A DNA stretch of 64,000 bases from an uncultured Bdellovibrionales bacterium (GTDB lineage: Bacteria > Bdellovibrionota > Bdellovibrionia > Bdellovibrionales > UBA1609). The position numbers were made by a program, and so were the translations under genes. Numbering within the stretch: position 1 is the first letter of the stretch; each line of letters starts with the position of its first letter. Below are positions 53,109 to 62,617 of the stretch, piece by piece. Below the pieces are notes generated by a model. That model searched no databases. It was given only the letters and a program-made list of their open reading frames with translations, and was not told the origin of the DNA. The DNA lies in assembly GCA_938002015.1 (NCBI GenBank), contig CALLAU010000007.1:1-64000 (forward strand). The letters run 5' to 3'.

Positions 53109-53993
53109 TTATGAGTAATCCTCTTGGAATTCAGTTTTAATTTTTTTTAAAAGCCTTGCTTCGGCTTGCCTAACAGCTTCTCTTGTAACACCCCACTCAG
53201 TTCCAAGCTCTTGAAGGGTTTTAGGGCTGTCAGATAAAATTCTTTCTTTTAAGATCGTTTTTTCTTTTTCGTTGAGTTTTGGTTCAAGTGCTATAAGAGC
53301 CTCAGAAAGGTGCTCTAGATTCTCTTTAAAATCTATATTAGCTTCCATAACCTCGTGGTACTCATCTTTTTGAAGATCTAAAAGCCTGCTTTCATTTCCT
53401 TCACCCATGGGCTGATCAAGGCTTAAATCATTTGAGCCGAGTCTATTTTCCATAAGAGTAACATCCTTTTCTCTTACGCCAAGTCTTGAGCTAAGAAGTT
53501 TTACTGATGGCTCTAGACCTTCTCTTCTCATGATTTCTTTTTCTTTATTGAGTTTATAAAAGAGTTTTTTTTGATTTGTAGTTGTACCAATTTTTACAAT
53601 CGAGTGTTGTTTCATCAGGTATTCTTGAATGTAACCCCTGATCCACCAGACAGCATAAGTGATAAGCCTGACATCTTTATAAGGGTTAAACTCTTTTACT
53701 GCATGCATCAGTCCAACATTTCCTTCTTGAATAAGGTCTATGAGTTTAGAGCCAAACTTAGAGTATTCAGTTGCAATTTTAACAACAAACCTTAAATTTG
53801 ATGTGATAAGCTTTTGAGCAGCTTTTGGATCTTTTGAATCAAAGTAATATTCAGCAAGTTCTCTTTCTTCTTCTTTAGTAAGAAGGGGGTATTGCTTAAT
53901 TTCAGCCATATAAGCTGCAACTGGGTCACTTGGAGCTAGAGCTGAAGTGCTCTGCTTTTTTAGTAACTTGTTCTTATCTTTTGAAGAGGCCAT
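53109..53993 (-). CDS. rpoH: RNA polymerase sigma factor RpoH (sigma-32-like)
   Basis: A 294-residue sigma factor. Region 1.2/2 reads 'DPVAAYMAEIKQYPLLTKEE', then AQKLITSNLRFVVKIATEY, 'LIQEGNVGLMHAVKEFNPYK' and VRLITYAVWWIRGYIQEYLM, all of the RpoH type; region 4 has LNEKEKTILKERI and EWGVTREAVRQAEARLLKKI. It lacks the large region 1.1 of RpoD. It probably directs the heat-shock response, but the regulon is unknown. It lies downstream of a small gene (54012-54314) and may be co-transcribed with it. Confidence 0.9.
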   Translation of the reverse strand: MASSKDKNKLLKKQSTSALAPSDPVAAYMAEIKQYPLLTKEEERELAEYYFDSKDPKAAQKLITSNLRFVVKIATEYSKFGSKLIDLIQEGNVGLMHAVKEFNPYKDVRLITYAVWWIRGYIQEYLMKQHSIVKIGTTTNQKKLFYKLNKEKEIMRREGLEPSVKLLSSRLGVREKDVTLMENRLGSNDLSLDQPMGEGNESRLLDLQKDEYHEVMEANIDFKENLEHLSEALIALEPKLNEKEKTILKERILSDSPKTLQELGTEWGVTREAVRQAEARLLKKIKTEFQEDYS

Positions 53994-54011
53994 AAGCTTT
54001 TAAAGAGCCCT

Positions 54012-54314
54012 TTACCCAATCTCGCTTAGTTTATCCTCAATTTTCTTTTGGACTAAGCCTTTAAAGGGGCTGAGCATAAGAGGGAGACTGAGTTCAATAT
54101 CAATAGATGAACCAGAATCAGCTTTACAGATATCAAAGGAGCCTTGAACGCGAGAGCCTTCAACTTTCCCTCCAAGTGTTCCTGAAGCTGGAGTGAGTTT
54201 TAAATTTGGCTCCAAAGCTTTGATTTCTTTGTCTGTACTGAGGAGTTCTTGTACAGTTTCTAGAAGCTTTTCTGGGCTTAACGAGGTTTCTTTTTGAATT
54301 TTTACCTTTGGCAT
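54012..54314 (-). CDS. Small protein of the PHA-granule/SRPBCC-like type
   Basis: A 100-residue cytoplasmic protein. The beginning (MPKVKIQKETSLSPEKLLET) and the beta-strand-rich remainder, with 'GTLGGKVEGSRVQGSFDICK' and a C-terminal amphipathic helix (FKGLVQKKIEDKLSEIG), resemble small proteins annotated 'polyhydroxyalkanoic acid system family'. That name is weak evidence of function. It lies 18 bases before rpoH, so one transcript is likely. Confidence 0.6.
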   Translation of the reverse strand: MPKVKIQKETSLSPEKLLETVQELLSTDKEIKALEPNLKLTPASGTLGGKVEGSRVQGSFDICKADSGSSIDIELSLPLMLSPFKGLVQKKIEDKLSEIG

Positions 54315-54466
54315 ATGAAATTTGTATCTTATTAGTTACTTTTTGAAAAGGCCAGTGTATGCAAAGTACCCAGAATAGCTCGGTATTTTAGAGGTTTGGC
54401 TGGGGTAGTGGCAGGCTTTTAAAATTATTTTTGCGTAAAAAAGTGAACTTGTAAGGAGTTTTTAAG

Positions 54467-56257
54467 GTGGAAGTGAAGAAAGATCAGATGTGGCAAAGAG
54501 ACCTTTATTGTGGAGATGTGAACGCAGAGCATGCTCAAAAAGAAATCTGGGTCACTGGTTGGTGTGATACGAGACGTGACCATGGAGGGCTTGTATTCAT
54601 AGACTTAAGAGATAGAGAAGGGCTTTTACAAGTGGTTTTTGATCCAAGTGTGACTCCTGAAGCTAAGAACTTAAGAAATGAGTTTGTCATAGCAGTTAAA
54701 GGTTTAGTTGGTTTAAGGCCTGAGGGAATGATTAATAAAAAAATTAAGACAGGTGAAGTAGAGCTTACAGCTCAAAACCTTGTGATTCTCTCAGAGGCTC
54801 AAACGCCTCCATTTTCTGTAAGTGAGCCAGATAAAGTTGGCGAAGGTTTAAGACAAAAATATAGATATTTAGAGCTTAGAGCTCCTGAGAAAATGAATGC
54901 CTTAAAACTAAGGCATGAGACTATGCAAATCTCAAGAAACTATCTTTCGGATCAAGGTTTTTATGAGGTTGAAACACCGGTTCTTTATAAAAGTACTCCA
55001 GAAGGTGCGAGAGATTTTCTTGTTCCGTCAAGGGTTCAGCAGGGTGAGTTTTATGCCCTACCTCAAAGTCCACAAACTCTAAAGCAGCTTCTTATGATTG
55101 CTGGTGCAGATAAATACTTTCAAATTGCCAGGTGCTTTAGAGATGAAGACTTAAGAGCTGATAGACAACCTGAATTTACTCAAATCGATATAGAGATGTC
55201 TTTTATAAATGAAGAAATTATGCGAGAGCTCACAGAAGGTTTAGCCTCAAAGCTTTGGAAGAAATTTAAGGGACAAGAGCTTGGTGAGGTTCCAGTCCTT
55301 TCTTTTAAAGAAGCAATGAATAGATTTGGCTCTGATAAGCCTGATTTAAGAATTAAAGAAGAGATTAAAGATTTCTCTAAAACTCTTAATAAATGTGATT
55401 TTAAAGCTTTTACTTCAGTTATTGATGCTGGAGGCTGTGTTAAAGGGATTGCTATTGGCGCTCTTCCTTCAAGAAGTCAGATTGATAAATACACAAAGCT
55501 TGTTCAAAGTAGAAAAGCTAAAGGGCTTGCTTGGATTAAAAAATCAAGTGAAGGGTTTCAATCTCCAATTGCAAAATTCTTAGGTGATGATCTCGTTCAA
55601 AAACTTTGGGATGAGGCAACTGAAGGTAAACTCAGTGAGGGAACTCTTTTTATGGTTTCTGATCAGTGGGCAATAGCTTGTGAGAGCTTAGGTTTTTTAC
55701 GTTTAGAAGTGGCAAAAGCTTTTAACTTAATTGATGTTTCAAGTGACAGATTTTTATGGGTAAATAGTTTTCCACTTTTTGAATACAACAGTGATGATCA
55801 AAGATGGTATTCAGTGCATCACCCTTTTACTGACCCTAATGAAGAGTTTAAGGACCTGATTCTCTCTGGTTCTCAAGATGGCTTAGGTGAGATCACCTCA
55901 AAAGCTTATGACTTTGTTTGTAACGGAAGTGAGACTGCTGGGGGTTCTTTAAGGATTTATCAACCAAAAGTTCAAGACGGGGTTTTTAAAGCTTTAGGGC
56001 TTAGTGAAGAAGAGATTAAAAGCAAGTTTGGCTTTTTTATTGAAGCTTTAAAATACGGGACTCCGCCTCATGGTGGTATTGCTTGGGGGCTTGATAGGCT
56101 TGTGATGCATCTAGCTGGTCTAGAATCAATTAGAGAAGTGATTGCTTTTCCAAAAACAGCAAGAGCTCAGTGCCCAATGTCTTTAGCTCCTTCAAGTGTT
56201 GCTCTTGATCAGCTCTTAGAGCTAGGGCTTAAGATACAAAAACCTAATAAGGATTAG
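54467..56257 (+). CDS. aspS: Aspartyl-tRNA synthetase
   Basis: A 596-residue class II synthetase of the bacterial type. It has an N-terminal OB-fold (EIWVTGWCDTRRDHGGLVFI), motif 2 'FQIARCFRDEDLRADRQPEF', a GAD insertion domain, and motif 3 'PPHGGIAWGLDRLVMHLAG' near the end. It charges tRNA-Asp. The start is GTG at 54467 with AAGGAG eight bases upstream. No unusual feature. Confidence 0.97.
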   Translation: MEVKKDQMWQRDLYCGDVNAEHAQKEIWVTGWCDTRRDHGGLVFIDLRDREGLLQVVFDPSVTPEAKNLRNEFVIAVKGLVGLRPEGMINKKIKTGEVELTAQNLVILSEAQTPPFSVSEPDKVGEGLRQKYRYLELRAPEKMNALKLRHETMQISRNYLSDQGFYEVETPVLYKSTPEGARDFLVPSRVQQGEFYALPQSPQTLKQLLMIAGADKYFQIARCFRDEDLRADRQPEFTQIDIEMSFINEEIMRELTEGLASKLWKKFKGQELGEVPVLSFKEAMNRFGSDKPDLRIKEEIKDFSKTLNKCDFKAFTSVIDAGGCVKGIAIGALPSRSQIDKYTKLVQSRKAKGLAWIKKSSEGFQSPIAKFLGDDLVQKLWDEATEGKLSEGTLFMVSDQWAIACESLGFLRLEVAKAFNLIDVSSDRFLWVNSFPLFEYNSDDQRWYSVHHPFTDPNEEFKDLILSGSQDGLGEITSKAYDFVCNGSETAGGSLRIYQPKVQDGVFKALGLSEEEIKSKFGFFIEALKYGTPPHGGIAWGLDRLVMHLAGLESIREVIAFPKTARAQCPMSLAPSSVALDQLLELGLKIQKPNKD

Positions 56258-56373
56258 TGTTTTTGTAGTGTAAATTATTTGTATCTGGTGTTAAAAAATT
56301 ACAAACTTGGCTCATTTTTTATACTTTAAATGTTTTTATGATAATACTTCATTTTGTTTTTTGAGGAGTTATT

Positions 56374-56991
56374 ATGTTTTTTTTAGGGTTGCGTTTTATT
56401 TTTTCATACCTTGTTTTTTCTAGCTTTGTATATGCGGCAAGTTTAGATGAGGCTTGTAATGTTAGCGAAGGCAGTGAAGTTTATTTATCAAGCGAAGCAG
56501 ATGTAAGGCGTGTATCAGGGTATATTCCTGTTTCCTCTCCTTATTATTTAAATGGAGTTTGGTCGTATCCTGAAGTTTATACTGTAAATTTAGTATCTGA
56601 AGATGGCTTTGCTGTTTTACAACATGGTTTTAGTTTAATTGAAGTGCCTCTAGAAGATTTAAGGCTAGTACTTTGGCATGATGTCACAGCGGCAGCTTTT
56701 TCTGATGGGGTAAATATCAGAAATTCAAAAGCCATAGACATCTTTGATTTATTTTCAAAGTTTGAGAACAAACAAACTCTATTACAGAGTATCGTTAGAT
56801 ACTCGCCTTTATCAATCTTGTGTAACGGGCAGGTTGTTATGAAAAGACCTGATTTTGGTCATGCAATTTTTGATTTTAAAGAAATCGATTCAAAAGAATT
56901 AAGGTTGGATATGTATGGTGCTACAGCTAGGAGTCTAGAGCCTACCCCAAGAAATATTCTTGATGAGTGGATAGAGAATTACTCTAATTAA
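56374..56991 (+). CDS. Exported protein of unknown function
   Basis: A 205-residue exported protein with a signal peptide (MFFLGLRFIFSYLVFSSFVY) and two cysteines (EACNV, ILCNG). The mature part is mixed alpha/beta, with 'DVRRVSGYIPVSSPYYLNGV' and a hydrophobic segment LVLWHDVTAAAF. No family recognised. GAGGAG precedes the ATG. Its 3' end overlaps the CpaF-like gene on the other strand by four bases. Confidence 0.75.
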   Translation: MFFLGLRFIFSYLVFSSFVYAASLDEACNVSEGSEVYLSSEADVRRVSGYIPVSSPYYLNGVWSYPEVYTVNLVSEDGFAVLQHGFSLIEVPLEDLRLVLWHDVTAAAFSDGVNIRNSKAIDIFDLFSKFENKQTLLQSIVRYSPLSILCNGQVVMKRPDFGHAIFDFKEIDSKELRLDMYGATARSLEPTPRNILDEWIENYSN

Positions 56992-57896
56992 CTTTGATAC
57001 TCAGGGTGTATTAAAAACCCAGTTTCTTCTAAACCTGAAAGTTTATAAATTCCTTTAATGTAAGGGCGACCTTCTTGTTTATCAGTTAAAATTATAGACT
57101 CAACTGAGCAGTGGATGAGCTTTTGAATGGTGTTTATAGACCAGGACTCTCCCATTTGAACAAGCATCTCTAACCTATAAAGAGCTTCCTTTGGAGATTT
57201 AGCATGAATTGTAGCTCCACAGCCTTTATGGCCAGTTGAGAGAATAAGTAAAAAATTTGCTGCCTCATCCCCCCTCATTTCTCCCATTATAATTCGATCA
57301 GGTCTTAATCTAAGACTTGCTTTTACAAGATCATTTAAAGAAACATCCTTTATTTCTTCACTTGAAGAATCATAAGTAAGGAGGCTTGAGGAAAACTCAT
57401 TAGGAAGACTTAGTTCTGCTGTGTCTTCTAATAACAAGCAGCGTTCAGATTTACAGTAGGTAAAGAGAAGACTTTGAAGTAGTGTAGTTTTGCCACTTCC
57501 TGTGGGGCCGACAATAAGAAAGTTATTCTTTTTTTCTCCTATGATTTGTTTTAACAAAAATGAGTCTTCTTCTTTAAGTCCCCAATCACTAGGTTTAAAA
57601 GTTCCAAAATTTTGAATTTTAGAGATTCTTCTTAGTTGGAGTATGGGCTGTTTTTTTGAAGCTGGAGGAGAGATTACTTGAACTCTAAAGTCATTCCATG
57701 AGCCACTTGTAATAGGGTTTTCAAAGCTTGGAGCTTTTTGAAAGTTTTTTGTGACTTCTCTAAAAAAAGACTCATCATTTTCAAAATCTTTTAACGCAAA
57801 AGGGCTCTCATAAAAACAGCCGTTTTTTTCATAAAAGATATTTTCATTCATATGAACAACAATTTCAGTAATATTCTTATCTTTAAAAATATTCAT
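56988..57896 (-). CDS. cpaF: CpaF/VirB11-type secretion ATPase
   Basis: A 302-residue ATPase of the type II/IV secretion superfamily. Walker A is GPTGSGKTT (130-138), the Asp box and Walker B are CLLLEDTAELSLPN and LRLRPDRIIMGEMRGDEA, and the His box is TGHKGCGATIHAKSP. CpaF powers Tad pilus assembly. At 302 residues it lacks the usual long N-terminal domain of CpaF (about 450 residues), so it is short for the family. It overlaps the upstream secretin-like gene by four bases. No other Tad genes are nearby. Confidence 0.85.
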   Translation of the reverse strand: MNIFKDKNITEIVVHMNENIFYEKNGCFYESPFALKDFENDESFFREVTKNFQKAPSFENPITSGSWNDFRVQVISPPASKKQPILQLRRISKIQNFGTFKPSDWGLKEEDSFLLKQIIGEKKNNFLIVGPTGSGKTTLLQSLLFTYCKSERCLLLEDTAELSLPNEFSSSLLTYDSSSEEIKDVSLNDLVKASLRLRPDRIIMGEMRGDEAANFLLILSTGHKGCGATIHAKSPKEALYRLEMLVQMGESWSINTIQKLIHCSVESIILTDKQEGRPYIKGIYKLSGLEETGFLIHPEYQS

Positions 57897-59047
57897 ATTC
57901 TTTTTTTATTTACCTTTATCCAAAGAGAATAAGTGGACTTTGTGCTGTCCTGATTTTTTAGCCCAAGAAAACTACTTTTAAAAAATCTGTTTCTACTTTT
58001 GTTAAAGTCTTGCTGGTTAAAATCAAGAAGCTTCTCCCATCTGTTAAATTCAATACTGCTTTGCTTAGAAAAAGAATTAGTTTTAAAAACTCCGCTGTTT
58101 TGAGTTCTTAGGCTTTGTTTTAAATCAAGTTTAATATTAATTTTATCTGGGGTTTCTTTAATCAGTGAAACCTTAATATCAGTGCCTGATTTTTTCCATG
58201 AGGAGGTAGACTGAAAAACCCCTTGCTTATCTACTACTTGGACATCTAGGCCATCACTAAAATGAAGGGGGCTTTCTATATTTATTGAGGAAGTGATGTT
58301 TAAACTTTGTTCTAGATCTTTTTTTGCTTTTAAGAAAGACAAGCTTCCTCCAAAATTATTGATTTTAAAGTTTGGATTAAACACCCATTCAAGGCTTGCT
58401 TGAGTTCCAAGTCCATGAACAAGTTCTGATATTTTAGAATTTTGAATTAAAACAATTTGAGCTAAGTAATCTTTAGCATTATTTTGACTTAAGAAGCATG
58501 TATGCAGAGGGTGATGAGGGTCAGTGCTGTTAATAATATTATTATCTGTGAGTTTAGTTTTTAATTTAATAAGCTTTAAGATTTCTTCTATAGGTCTAAG
58601 ATTATTAGACTGTAGTTTTAGTTTAACTTGAGCTGGTAAGCTTTTTTTACAAGCGTTAAGTAAGAACTTGAGCTCTTTTGTGTCATATAAACTACCTGAA
58701 ACAAGAAGATCTGAGCCTTTAAATGTAAATCTTAAGTGAGGAGAGGAGAAGACATAAGAAGAAGATATTTTATAAAAATTGTACTGCAATTGACTCAGTA
58801 TAAGCAGTTTTTTTCTGTTTTGACCTACAGAGTAATTTAAAAGACCAGATTGTTTGGCGATAAGAAAAGGAGTTGAGGATTTGTTTTCATAAAAATTAAC
58901 AAGTTCTTTTTGCTCAAAATGAAAGCTTAAAGCTCTTTTTAGAGAAACTTTATCTCCTATTAATGCAAGAGAAGTATTTTTATCTATTACTTGTTTGTTT
59001 TGTGCAAAAGATGTTGAAAGTAGTAGTATGCTGATGAGTAGAGTCAT
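57893..59047 (-). CDS. Divergent secretin-like protein (CpaC-like)
   Basis: A 384-residue exported protein with a signal peptide (MTLLISILLLSTSFA). The N-terminal half has a BON-like segment (GSDLLVSGSLYDTKELKFLL), and the C-terminal half shows a degenerate secretin pattern: ALG-like GLGTQASLEWVFNPN, GGSLSFLKAK, 'NIESPLHFSDGLDVQVVDK', then IKVSLIKETPDKINIKLDLK. Secretins form outer-membrane channels; this would be the CpaC partner of the downstream CpaF. The divergence is large, so the call is moderate. Translationally coupled to cpaF by overlap. Confidence 0.55.
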   Translation of the reverse strand: MTLLISILLLSTSFAQNKQVIDKNTSLALIGDKVSLKRALSFHFEQKELVNFYENKSSTPFLIAKQSGLLNYSVGQNRKKLLILSQLQYNFYKISSSYVFSSPHLRFTFKGSDLLVSGSLYDTKELKFLLNACKKSLPAQVKLKLQSNNLRPIEEILKLIKLKTKLTDNNIINSTDPHHPLHTCFLSQNNAKDYLAQIVLIQNSKISELVHGLGTQASLEWVFNPNFKINNFGGSLSFLKAKKDLEQSLNITSSINIESPLHFSDGLDVQVVDKQGVFQSTSSWKKSGTDIKVSLIKETPDKINIKLDLKQSLRTQNSGVFKTNSFSKQSSIEFNRWEKLLDFNQQDFNKSRNRFFKSSFLGLKNQDSTKSTYSLWIKVNKKRI

Positions 59048-59133
59048 TATAAAAGCTTTACTGCAAAGATTTAAACTTATCTTAGACTTAAAAAGTAGGC
59101 TCTTAATCTTTAGGTGTGTCTTTTTTTCGGATA

Positions 59134-60186
59134 TTAAACGTTAATTCGGACAGTGAATTTTTTATCTATATTTAAATCTGTTTTAATTTGAAGTTTTTTA
59201 AAAATAAGTAATGCTACAGAAAGCCCTAAGCCTAAACCTTTTGTGTGGTGGAAAGGGTCTTCATCAATTTCAAAAGGCTCTATGATTTTATGAAGAGCTG
59301 GGGCTTTTTTGGGATCTATTTCATTTGAAATAGTTATCGTATCACCCTCACATTTTATTTCTACTTCTGAATCAGTTTTTTTATGTTGATCGGCATTTTC
59401 TAAAACTCTTTTTAAAGCCTCTTTAAAATACTCGGTGTTAGTTTTAATTGGTTTTGATTCAACAAAATCAATCTTGGCATCAAAACTAAAGAGTTCTTTT
59501 AAGGAGTCTTTAGCTTTAAAACTTTGTTTTGAATCCTTTAAGGAACTTGTTTCAATTTTTAGAAGAAAAAGGATTTCTTCAACGAGTTTCTCTAATTTTT
59601 CAGTCCCTGCTTTAGCTTTATCAAGAAAAAGATTTTGTTCTTCATTTAAGTTGGTTTCTTTTAAAAGCTCTAGAAAAGATTTTTGAATGGTTACAGGAGT
59701 TTTTAGTTCATGATTTACGAGCATCATAAACTTATTTTTTAGTTCATCTATGGAAAGAAGTCTTAAATTAGCTTCAGTAAGTTCTTTATTTTTTAGATCA
59801 AGTTCTTTTTTAAGTTCATATTTCTTGTGTGCTTCATTAAGCGTTTGTTTTAGATCAAGAGATTCCCATGGCTTTGTTACAAAACGATAGATTTCAGCTT
59901 CATTAATAGCGTTTATTGTAGATTCAAGATCAGCGTAACCTGTGATGATGATTCTGATTTCTTCTTTTGAAATGAGCTTACAGGCGTTTAAAAAATCAAC
60001 GCCACTCATTCCAGGCATTCTTTGATCACTAATAATAACAGATATATTATCTTTGTTGCTTTCAAAGATTTTTAAACCCTCTTCGCCAGATAAAGCAGTG
60101 TGTATTTCAAAGTCTTTTTTAAAAATCCTTTTAAAGACTTTTAAGTTTTCAATTTCATCATCAACATAGAGAATTTCTGGTTTCAT
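59134..60186 (-). CDS. Response regulator-histidine kinase hybrid
   Basis: A 350-residue soluble protein. An N-terminal receiver domain (residues 1-120) has the acidic pair DD near 9-10, the phospho-acceptor Asp54 in ISDQRMPGM and Lys105 in FVTKPW. A HisKA domain follows with His159 in LVNHELKTP, then a HATPase domain with ALKRVLENADQH and GLGLGLSVALLIF. There is no membrane segment, so it is a cytosolic signalling protein, probably phosphorylated by another kinase. No partner is adjacent. Confidence 0.88.
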   Translation of the reverse strand: MKPEILYVDDEIENLKVFKRIFKKDFEIHTALSGEEGLKIFESNKDNISVIISDQRMPGMSGVDFLNACKLISKEEIRIIITGYADLESTINAINEAEIYRFVTKPWESLDLKQTLNEAHKKYELKKELDLKNKELTEANLRLLSIDELKNKFMMLVNHELKTPVTIQKSFLELLKETNLNEEQNLFLDKAKAGTEKLEKLVEEILFLLKIETSSLKDSKQSFKAKDSLKELFSFDAKIDFVESKPIKTNTEYFKEALKRVLENADQHKKTDSEVEIKCEGDTITISNEIDPKKAPALHKIIEPFEIDEDPFHHTKGLGLGLSVALLIFKKLQIKTDLNIDKKFTVRINV

Positions 60187-60303
60187 CTACGTAAGATTAT
60201 CTATGAGAAAGTTGATAAGAGCTACCTTGGCCATAAGTCTTAAACCTTAAGACTAGTGGGTCTTTGCCTATAGTCTGGGTTGTTGTGTTTTTCTTAAACT
60301 GAC

Positions 60304-60331
60304 TAAAGTTTTTACGGTGCCATGTCGATCT
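60304..60331 (+). promoter_or_regulatory. Candidate sigma-28 (FliA) promoter before the 60368 gene
   Basis: TAAAGTTT exactly matches the FliA -35 element; after 12 bases comes GTCGATCT, which matches GCCGATAA at 5 of 8 positions. The spacer length is the same as at 30046-30073. The transcript would start about 30 bases before the TTG start codon and include the G-rich Shine-Dalgarno at about 60356-60360. Motif evidence only. Confidence 0.35.
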
Positions 60332-60367
60332 TAAAATGAGATTGTATATAAGTAGTGGGGGTTTTCC

Positions 60368-62515
60368 TTGAAATATATATTTAGTTCTAGTGTTAAGTTT
60401 GCTTCGAGCATAGCTTTGGTTTTATCCATTGTTCTTCCAGCTCAGGCAACATCAATGTTTCCAGGCACTGGTATGCCAAGTGATAGGTGCGCTTGGAACG
60501 CTGACCCGCAAAGAAAATATGCTCCTCCAAAAGTTGCCGCTGCAAGTAAAGCAATTGAAAATCTACAAACGAAGATTGATCGAGTAGAGGAAAAAATTGA
60601 GGATTTAAAAAAAGAAGATTGTATTAAAAAATGTGGTGGCACAAGAGGTGCTGTTGATAAAGCAATAAGATTAGTTGATTCTAGAGAAGTTGTAGATATG
60701 TATATTGAGCATCTTTCTTGTGAGGACACGTGTCCAGCAAGATACACTCAAGTTTCTTATTATAATAAATGGGCAAGTGCTTATGGGCTGCCAATGGTTT
60801 TTGATACTTATGATAATAATAATTACTCTAGTCCAAATAGAGCTATAGCTTCACAAGCAACTTTGGTTCAACTGCAGCTTACGCAAGGACAGTGTTCTGG
60901 CTACGGTAAGAAATGGATGGATGATGGTTGCTATCAGTGCAGGGATGGTGAGTGGAACGGTTCAAGGTGTGTATCTACAGGCGAAGGTTCTTCAACTCCT
61001 CCTCCTTCTCCAAGGCCCTCTTCAGATAATAGACCTGAGACAAGACCGACAAGTCAATCTTGCTCAGTTCCTGGTAAAGTGTTTATAAATGGTAGATGTC
61101 AGTGCCCAGGCACTTCAAGTTATAATGGCTCAAGATGTGTGTGTCCTGGCGAGAATGAAACCTTAGAAGGTTTAGAGTGTGTTCCTTTTAGAGGAGACAG
61201 CGATGGTGGTGTCGTACCAGCGCCAGAACCAATTGATCCCCCACCTGTTATTGAGCCTGTTGATCCAGTAGTTATAGTTGATCCTGTAGACAGTCAGTGT
61301 CAGCGTCCTAACGCTGGAAAATTAAATCAGTATGCTATGCCAGATTGTGCACTAGATGTAAGAATTTGTCAGGAAGCTGCCGGTAAGAGAGGTTTTAGTG
61401 GTACTGATAAGAAAAACTGTGAGTATTGTTTAAAGCCAACTTCTACAAAAGAAAATGGAAGATATAGTGACTGCCTTGTTGAACTTGCTGATCTTGAAAT
61501 GGAGTTAGCAGAGTTAGAAGATGAGATGGATGAGCTTAAAGACGCTCTTGATGATGCAGAAGATGATGCTGCTGAAAACGGAACAGAGTCATCAGTTTGT
61601 ATTGATTGTATTAAAGATAATAGAGGCTTTTTTGAAAGATATGGCCCAACACTAGCTCATGGTCTTTTAGCTGCTTATGGAGTTAAGCAGGCAAAAAATC
61701 AGTACCAAGAGATTTGGGAGGATAACAATGCTAAAGGTTATACTTCTGACCCAAGGGGAGGTTATGCTTTAAGTAGCCTTATGCTTGGACAGGGCCTTGG
61801 TGTTTTAAACACAGCTTACTCAACAGGAGCTTTTGGTTGTACTCAAGGAAGCCTGTGGGGCAATGGCAATATGGCTGGTAACTTCCCTCCTGGATTAGTG
61901 CCGGGACAATCTGGTGGTAATGTTAATGCCCAAGTTGGGGGTTTTAATGGTATTTCATCAGGGTTATTAAGTGCGCTCTACCCTGGAGCAAATATGTCAG
62001 GTGGTATTTTTCAGCAAAATGGTGGAACTGGTCCGTGGAACGTTAATAGTCAGTTTGGTATTCCAAATAATGCATATTTAGCAGGAAGCATTTTTGGTGG
62101 TGGAAATCTGAATCAACAAGGCATTAACCAAAACGGTTCTTATAGCGCTGAGTACTATGCACAAGTTGCAGCTCAAGCTAGGCAACAGGCTCAGATTGCA
62201 GAGGCGCAAGAAGCTGCTCAAAGACAAAGTGCGGCTGTGATTGCTAATGCTAATGCTCAGCTTTCATCTATCAATAGTGGTTTAGGAACTATAAATACTG
62301 TTAACTCTCAGCAGGGAGCTGGAGGAAGCTATGGATACCAAATTAACGCAGGTTTTAACCTCAATGGAGGAACTCAAATTCCACTAAGACCTCATGGTAG
62401 TAGCTATTATAATGGTGATCCTAACATGATGCCTCAGCAGCCTACTAACCAGGGGTTACCATCAGGTATACCTAGCTCATCAAGTGGTGGGCCGGCTTCT
62501 GATATAGGTATTTAA
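60368..62515 (+). CDS. Large exported Cys-rich and Gly/Asn-rich protein
   Basis: A 715-residue exported protein. The signal peptide (VKFASSIALVLSIVLPAQAT) is followed by a coiled-coil region (KIDRVEEKIEDLKKEDCIKK), a Cys-rich part with short repeats (CYQCRDGEWNGSRC and CQCPGTSSYNGSRCVCPG), a Pro/Asp-rich linker, a second acidic coiled coil (LEMELAELEDEMDELKDALD), and a C-terminal half rich in Gly, Asn, Gln and Ser. The layout suggests a cell-surface or filamentous protein. No family recognised. The start is TTG at 60368 with GGGGG upstream. Closed by a terminator. Confidence 0.75.
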   Translation: MKYIFSSSVKFASSIALVLSIVLPAQATSMFPGTGMPSDRCAWNADPQRKYAPPKVAAASKAIENLQTKIDRVEEKIEDLKKEDCIKKCGGTRGAVDKAIRLVDSREVVDMYIEHLSCEDTCPARYTQVSYYNKWASAYGLPMVFDTYDNNNYSSPNRAIASQATLVQLQLTQGQCSGYGKKWMDDGCYQCRDGEWNGSRCVSTGEGSSTPPPSPRPSSDNRPETRPTSQSCSVPGKVFINGRCQCPGTSSYNGSRCVCPGENETLEGLECVPFRGDSDGGVVPAPEPIDPPPVIEPVDPVVIVDPVDSQCQRPNAGKLNQYAMPDCALDVRICQEAAGKRGFSGTDKKNCEYCLKPTSTKENGRYSDCLVELADLEMELAELEDEMDELKDALDDAEDDAAENGTESSVCIDCIKDNRGFFERYGPTLAHGLLAAYGVKQAKNQYQEIWEDNNAKGYTSDPRGGYALSSLMLGQGLGVLNTAYSTGAFGCTQGSLWGNGNMAGNFPPGLVPGQSGGNVNAQVGGFNGISSGLLSALYPGANMSGGIFQQNGGTGPWNVNSQFGIPNNAYLAGSIFGGGNLNQQGINQNGSYSAEYYAQVAAQARQQAQIAEAQEAAQRQSAAVIANANAQLSSINSGLGTINTVNSQQGAGGSYGYQINAGFNLNGGTQIPLRPHGSSYYNGDPNMMPQQPTNQGLPSGIPSSSSGGPASDIGI

Positions 62516-62561
62516 GAAAAAGAAATTCTTTAAAAGTATTTAATATACTTTTTTAAATCGA

Positions 62562-62590
62562 AGCTCGCATTTTTAATGTGAGCTTTTTTT
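62562..62590 (+). terminator. Rho-independent terminator of the 60368 gene
   Basis: Stem AGCTCGCATT / AATGTGAGCT (one G-U pair) with a TTT loop, followed by TTTTTTTG, about 45 bases after the stop codon. Confidence 0.85.
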
Positions 62591-62617
62591 GTTTTAGTTT
62601 TTTTTACTTATACTTTT

